From Cyanobacteria bacterium FACHB-471 (lineage in GTDB: Bacteria; Cyanobacteriota; Cyanobacteriia; Elainellales; Elainellaceae): a stretch of 64,000 nucleotides of DNA. The position numbers and the translations under genes are program-made. The notes under the pieces were generated by a model that saw only the letters and a program-made list of their open reading frames with translations, did no database searches and had not been told where the DNA came from. Shown in pieces: positions 60,792-64,000 of this stretch (position 1 is the first letter of the stretch; the number at the start of each line of letters is the position of its first letter). Location of the stretch: NCBI GenBank assembly GCA_014695345.1, contig JACJOC010000084.1, forward strand, positions 62,001 to 126,000, read 5' to 3'.

Positions 60792-62084
60792 ATGCAGGGC
60801 AAGTTGAGCGAAATCGATATCCGCAGCATTTTACAGCTCGTTGAGTTGGGTCAGAGAACGGGTGAGCTGTTTGTGGAAGCGTATGGAATGGGCAGCATTG
60901 TGGGCGATGCGGTCGGTAGCTCTGCCTTGCGACGTGCCTCTAAACGAATGAGCGATCGCTCCTGGTTTGTTTTCTTCATCAATGGTCAAATCATCTACGC
61001 TGGCGACAGCGGCGGTAATCTAACTCGGCTGCGCGACCATCTGCGGCGCTACAAAAAACCAGATAACGTCCTTGATAACATCAGCGTTTCCTCAATTGCT
61101 ACCGTCAACGCACCTGAATATGGACACCTCTGGGCACTGCTAGAAAACCACATTCTCACACCCGCTCAGGGACGCAGCATCATCCAGAGCATGGTGCATG
61201 AGACCTTGTTTGATCTGCTCAGCTTTCACCAAGGCTCTTTCATTTTTGAAATTGGACCCGCCCTCTCTCCTCAACTCACCACCCTGGAGATTGGTCCGCT
61301 GCTGGTCAAGATTATTAAACAGGTGCAGGAATGGAAGCAGTTTCATCCTCACATCCAGTCGCCGGATCAGTGCCCTGTAATTTCAGACCCTACGCAGTTG
61401 CGTGAAGCTTTGAATGAGAATGCTTTCAAAATGCTAGGCAGATGGGTAGACGGGAAGACCTCCATCCGGCAAATGGCGCGCTACCTCAATCGGGACATTC
61501 TCACCGTTGCCAAAGCTATCTATCCCTATGTACAGCAAGGGCTAGTGCAGCTCTTGCACCTCACTTCAGAAGAATCTCTGTTTGGCAGACGTAACTTTGA
61601 CCTGCCGCAGCAAGACAAGGTGCCTCGCATTGTTTGCATCGATGACGGAGCAACCATCCGTAAAGCAGTGGAATTTATTTTGAACGAGCAAGGCTATGAA
61701 GCCACTGCAATTAGCAATCCAGTTAGGGCGCTGAGTCTAGTTTTTCAGCTAAAGCCCGACCTGATTTTGTGTGACATCGCCATGCCAGAACTAGATGGCT
61801 ACGAAATTTGCGCCATGTTGCGTAAGTCCACTGCATTCCGACAAACCCCCATCGTGATGCTGACGGGCAAAGAAGGCTTCATTGACCGGGTAAAAGCCCG
61901 AATGGTAGGAGCAACGGATTATTTAACAAAGCCGTTTGGCGAAAATGAATTATTGATGCTGGTAGAAAAATATGTTGGGTTGGGGTATCCCGATCGCCCC
62001 CGCCCTGATCGCCTTCTCGCAGAAGCCTTGGAAGATGAGCTAGAAATTGATATTCCTTCCGCTTCTACTTCATCAAAACCTTAA
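60792..62084 (+). CDS. PatA/HmpA-like response regulator (DUF4388 - REC)
   Basis: 430 residues. The N-terminal DUF4388/PATAN-type part starts MQGKLSEIDIRSILQLVELGQRTGELFVEAYG (about 1-32), includes WFVFFINGQIIYAG, and extends to about 260. The C-terminal receiver domain (about 278-395) has IVCIDDGATI, the phospho-acceptor Asp in LILCDIAMP, the conserved Thr in VMLTGKE and Lys in YLTKPF. PatA-type proteins interact with GTPases and pilus machinery to set polarity. It is the first gene of the locus; the next starts 112 bases later. Confidence 0.9.
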   Translation: MQGKLSEIDIRSILQLVELGQRTGELFVEAYGMGSIVGDAVGSSALRRASKRMSDRSWFVFFINGQIIYAGDSGGNLTRLRDHLRRYKKPDNVLDNISVSSIATVNAPEYGHLWALLENHILTPAQGRSIIQSMVHETLFDLLSFHQGSFIFEIGPALSPQLTTLEIGPLLVKIIKQVQEWKQFHPHIQSPDQCPVISDPTQLREALNENAFKMLGRWVDGKTSIRQMARYLNRDILTVAKAIYPYVQQGLVQLLHLTSEESLFGRRNFDLPQQDKVPRIVCIDDGATIRKAVEFILNEQGYEATAISNPVRALSLVFQLKPDLILCDIAMPELDGYEICAMLRKSTAFRQTPIVMLTGKEGFIDRVKARMVGATDYLTKPFGENELLMLVEKYVGLGYPDRPRPDRLLAEALEDELEIDIPSASTSSKP

Positions 62085-62195
62085 GATTAAATCCAGTTAA
62101 TTATGATAAAGAGTACTTTACTTAGTTTGATTAGACTCCAAGGTAGATTACAGTAGTTCTTTCCGTTGGCGATCGCGGTGAGCAGGTGGGAAGTT

Positions 62196-62561
62196 ATGAG
62201 TACAGTTCTAGTGGTAGAAGACAGTGTGACGCAGCGGGAGATGATTACAGATTTGCTCAAAGGCAGCGGATTAGACGTAACGGTCGCCAGCGACGGAGTC
62301 GAGGCACTAGAGCAAATTCAGGGAAAATGTCCTGATTTAGTTGTGCTAGACATTGTGATGCCACGCATGAACGGATATGAAGTTTGCCGCAGGCTTAAAG
62401 CTGATCCAAAAACTCAAAATGTTCCTGTGGTAATGTGTTCCTCCAAAGGCGAAGAATTCGACCGCTATTGGGGAATGAAACAAGGAGCCGACGCGTACAT
62501 TGCCAAACCTTTTCAACCGACAGAGTTAGTAGGTACGGTTAAACAATTGTTACGAGGGTAG
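62196..62561 (+). CDS. CheY-like response regulator (Hmp/Pil chemotaxis)
   Basis: 121 residues from ATG 62196; the frame is open 30 bases upstream but without family similarity. It is a single receiver domain: VLVVEDSVTQREMI with two acidic residues, phospho-acceptor Asp in LVVLDIVMPRMNGYEVC, VVMCSSKGEEFD (Ser in place of the usual Thr) and YIAKPFQP. It is 41 bases before the CheW gene. Expected to receive phosphate from a CheA (outside the window) and signal to the pilus apparatus. Confidence 0.92.
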   Translation: MSTVLVVEDSVTQREMITDLLKGSGLDVTVASDGVEALEQIQGKCPDLVVLDIVMPRMNGYEVCRRLKADPKTQNVPVVMCSSKGEEFDRYWGMKQGADAYIAKPFQPTELVGTVKQLLRG

Positions 62562-62602
62562 AATTATTGCGATAAAAGCCGTTTCAAAAAATAGCAGGTG
62601 TG

Positions 62603-63133
62603 ATGATAGGCAACTCAGATTTCTTAACAGGTAGAGGTCAAGACCAAGTTCCAGAATTTCAGGAATTAGAGAGTCCTGAGGGTGAACTGCATCTGAGGTT
62701 TTTTGTGCCTTCAGGAGATGAATTTGCCTTACCTGCAACTGGAATTCGCGAAGTCATCTCATCTTCTTCCGACCGAATTACTCCCATCCCGAATGTTTCT
62801 CCCTTATTGTTAGGTACACTAAACGTTCGTGGAAGAGTAATCTGGGTCGCGGATCTCGGTCAATTTTTAGGAGATCCAACTCCTTTAAGCACAGATAGGC
62901 AAGACATTTCAGTGATCGCCGTCGAAGATCAAGACGCTATGCTAGGCTTAGCAGTTGACCGGATTTTAGGAATGGACTGGTTGGATATTGATGAAATTCA
63001 AATACCAACCAACGTCCCAGATGGGATGGCTCCTTTTCTTCGGGGAGAGTGGTCAATAGAGAAGGAATCTAACCGATTTCTTAGACTGCTCGATCAGATA
63101 GCAATTCTTCGATCAGCACGGTGGGCAGCATGA
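62603..63133 (+). CDS. CheW adaptor protein (Hmp/Pil chemotaxis)
   Basis: 176 residues from ATG 62603 (GTG three bases earlier). The CheW fold is visible: LHLRFFVPSGDEFALPATGIREVI, ITPIPNVSPLLLGTLNVRGRVIWVADLGQFLG (about 60-91; key LxGxLNxRGxVxxVxDL) and AMLGLAVDRILGM. It couples a methyl-accepting receptor to a CheA kinase. The N-terminal extension of about 30 residues is acidic. The receptor-like gene begins 42 bases downstream, so one operon is likely. Confidence 0.93.
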   Translation: MIGNSDFLTGRGQDQVPEFQELESPEGELHLRFFVPSGDEFALPATGIREVISSSSDRITPIPNVSPLLLGTLNVRGRVIWVADLGQFLGDPTPLSTDRQDISVIAVEDQDAMLGLAVDRILGMDWLDIDEIQIPTNVPDGMAPFLRGEWSIEKESNRFLRLLDQIAILRSARWAA

Positions 63134-63175
63134 ACTTTTAGCATAAGCGGGTATTGCACGGGCAGGAGAAGGCAA

Positions 63176-64000
63176 ATGGGATCAGGCACGGAGTACGCAC
63201 AGGAATATCAACAGGCTGAGAAAGCCTACATGCAGGGCAGCTATGAAGAGGCCGCTGCCATTGTCGATCGCCTGGTTGAAGATTACCCAGAAGACCCAAA
63301 CGTGCGTCTTTTACGGGGGCACATCTACTGCTATGGCTTACAGCAATACGAGGTGGCACTGGAGCAATATCAGTCGGTATTGGGACTCACCTCAGATGCA
63401 GAATACCTTGACTATGCCAATAACGGCATGGCTTATGCAGGGCAGTTCATCGGTGCTGGAGATCTCGATGAGGACGACATCGATGACTTTGCTGCCGATG
63501 GATTTACAGATATTGATGAAGACTTCGACAGCACCATGGAGTCTCAAGCGGCGTTTAATTCCGCTAACTTTGGTGCGCCTGCTGACAACTGGCAAGATTC
63601 GCCCGACCAAAATTTTGGCAGTGACTTTGACTTTGCTAGCCTTGATGTAGATAGCTCCGATGACATTCCGGTAAGTTCTGGCTATGCCGCTACTAGCAGT
63701 GCCTCTCCGTTTGACGACCCCTTTGCTAGTGGCGGAACAAGCCATGTAGCGGGTGAAGCCGAAGCCGAAACCTTTGACGATTTCGGTGATCCCTTTACAG
63801 TAGACGAAGACTCTTTTGACTTCTCAGGCAATTCGGACAGTGTTGCTCCAGATGCAGCAGATATGCCCAGCATCTACACCAGCAGTTCGGGTTATGCCAG
63901 CGATTCAGGCTTTTCGACTGGCAGTAAGTTTGCTCCTCCCAGCGACTTTGATGAATCTGACTATATGCCGCCTGATTTTCAGGATTCATCTGGGTTGAAC
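63176..64000 (+). CDS. TPR protein, probable N-terminal part of the Hmp/Pil methyl-accepting chemotaxis protein (cut by window edge)
   Basis: ATG 63176 with AGGAGAAGG upstream; open to the window end (275 codons). Residues about 1-100 form tetratricopeptide-like helices (YAQEYQQAEKAYMQGSYEEAAAIVDRLVEDYPEDPNVRLLRGHIYCYG). A long, extremely acidic Asp/Phe/Ser-rich region follows (about 100-275), with repeated DDPF/FDDF/DFD themes. Position after CheY and CheW, and the known TPR-linker-HAMP-MCP design of cyanobacterial pilus chemoreceptors, make it the likely receptor. The membrane and signalling domains would lie beyond the window. Confidence 0.75.
   Translation, partial: MGSGTEYAQEYQQAEKAYMQGSYEEAAAIVDRLVEDYPEDPNVRLLRGHIYCYGLQQYEVALEQYQSVLGLTSDAEYLDYANNGMAYAGQFIGAGDLDEDDIDDFAADGFTDIDEDFDSTMESQAAFNSANFGAPADNWQDSPDQNFGSDFDFASLDVDSSDDIPVSSGYAATSSASPFDDPFASGGTSHVAGEAEAETFDDFGDPFTVDEDSFDFSGNSDSVAPDAADMPSIYTSSSGYASDSGFSTGSKFAPPSDFDESDYMPPDFQDSSGLN

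Overview
The window is chromosomal DNA from a cyanobacterium, most likely a filamentous, motile, non-marine one. The evidence is the density of HIP1 octamers (GCGATCGC), genes of oxygenic photosynthesis and its maintenance (petM, chlP, ccsA, ycf39, ndhK), cyanobacterium-restricted families (DUF3134, DUF4327, KGK, cyAbrB, Npun_R2821-type) and an hmp-type chemotaxis locus with hmpF, which is typical of filamentous pilus-driven motility. The genus is not determined; a Leptolyngbya-like lineage is only a guess.

Layout. 1-8.8 kb: tex (partial), a PEP-CTERM exported protein, a desaturase, a fasciclin protein, a SpoIID/LytB protein, a PRC-barrel/DUF2382 stress protein, an XRE regulator, mug and a SemiSWEET, all on the minus strand. 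9.0-11.3 kb is the clearest accessory island: two minus-strand genes (a glutathione S-transferase and a DUF2867 protein) lie between attC-like integron recombination sites, and the island is broken by a truncated IS630-type transposase. 11.3-12.7 kb is repeat- and hairpin-rich leader DNA in front of a 66-residue protein and cyanase (cynS). 13-20 kb: TspO, a glycosyltransferase, an isolated ndhK next to a PAS-CRP regulator, an RlpA-like protein, a hemerythrin protein and a coiled-coil protein.

20-36.4 kb: SLH protein, class I fructose-bisphosphate aldolase, hisIE, KGK and Rrf2 proteins, cyAbrB, methyltransferase, CysQ-like phosphatase, a degenerate 21-bp tandem repeat array, PfkB kinase, chlP, NurA, a TpsB/FhaC-type outer-membrane transporter, tRNA-Lys(UUU) and the class II (Calvin-cycle) aldolase. 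36.8-50 kb: RRM protein, FHA-fused class A penicillin-binding protein, Tat-exported ferritin-like protein, HlyD adaptor, a 40-residue membrane peptide, an SDH/Clp-fold protease, two tandem family-5 solute-binding lipoproteins, a second hemerythrin and Ycf39. 50-58.5 kb: a ZiaR/SmtB-like metal sensor, petM, pdxA, DUF4327, an M15 peptidase with a duplicated N-terminal domain, a CDF transporter, ccsA and tilS.

58.5-64 kb: hmpF diverges from a PatA/HmpA-like regulator, a CheY, a CheW and the start of a TPR-bearing protein that is probably the chemoreceptor and runs off the window. Together these would control pilus-driven (twitching/hormogonium) motility.

Small or incomplete genes added by direct reading are the tex 5' end, petM (34 residues), the 40-residue membrane peptide and the right-edge TPR protein. 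The best leads for something new are the integron-like cassette relic, the orphan ndhK plus PAS-CRP pair, the structured leader at 11.7-11.9 kb and the dispersed or tandem repeats.
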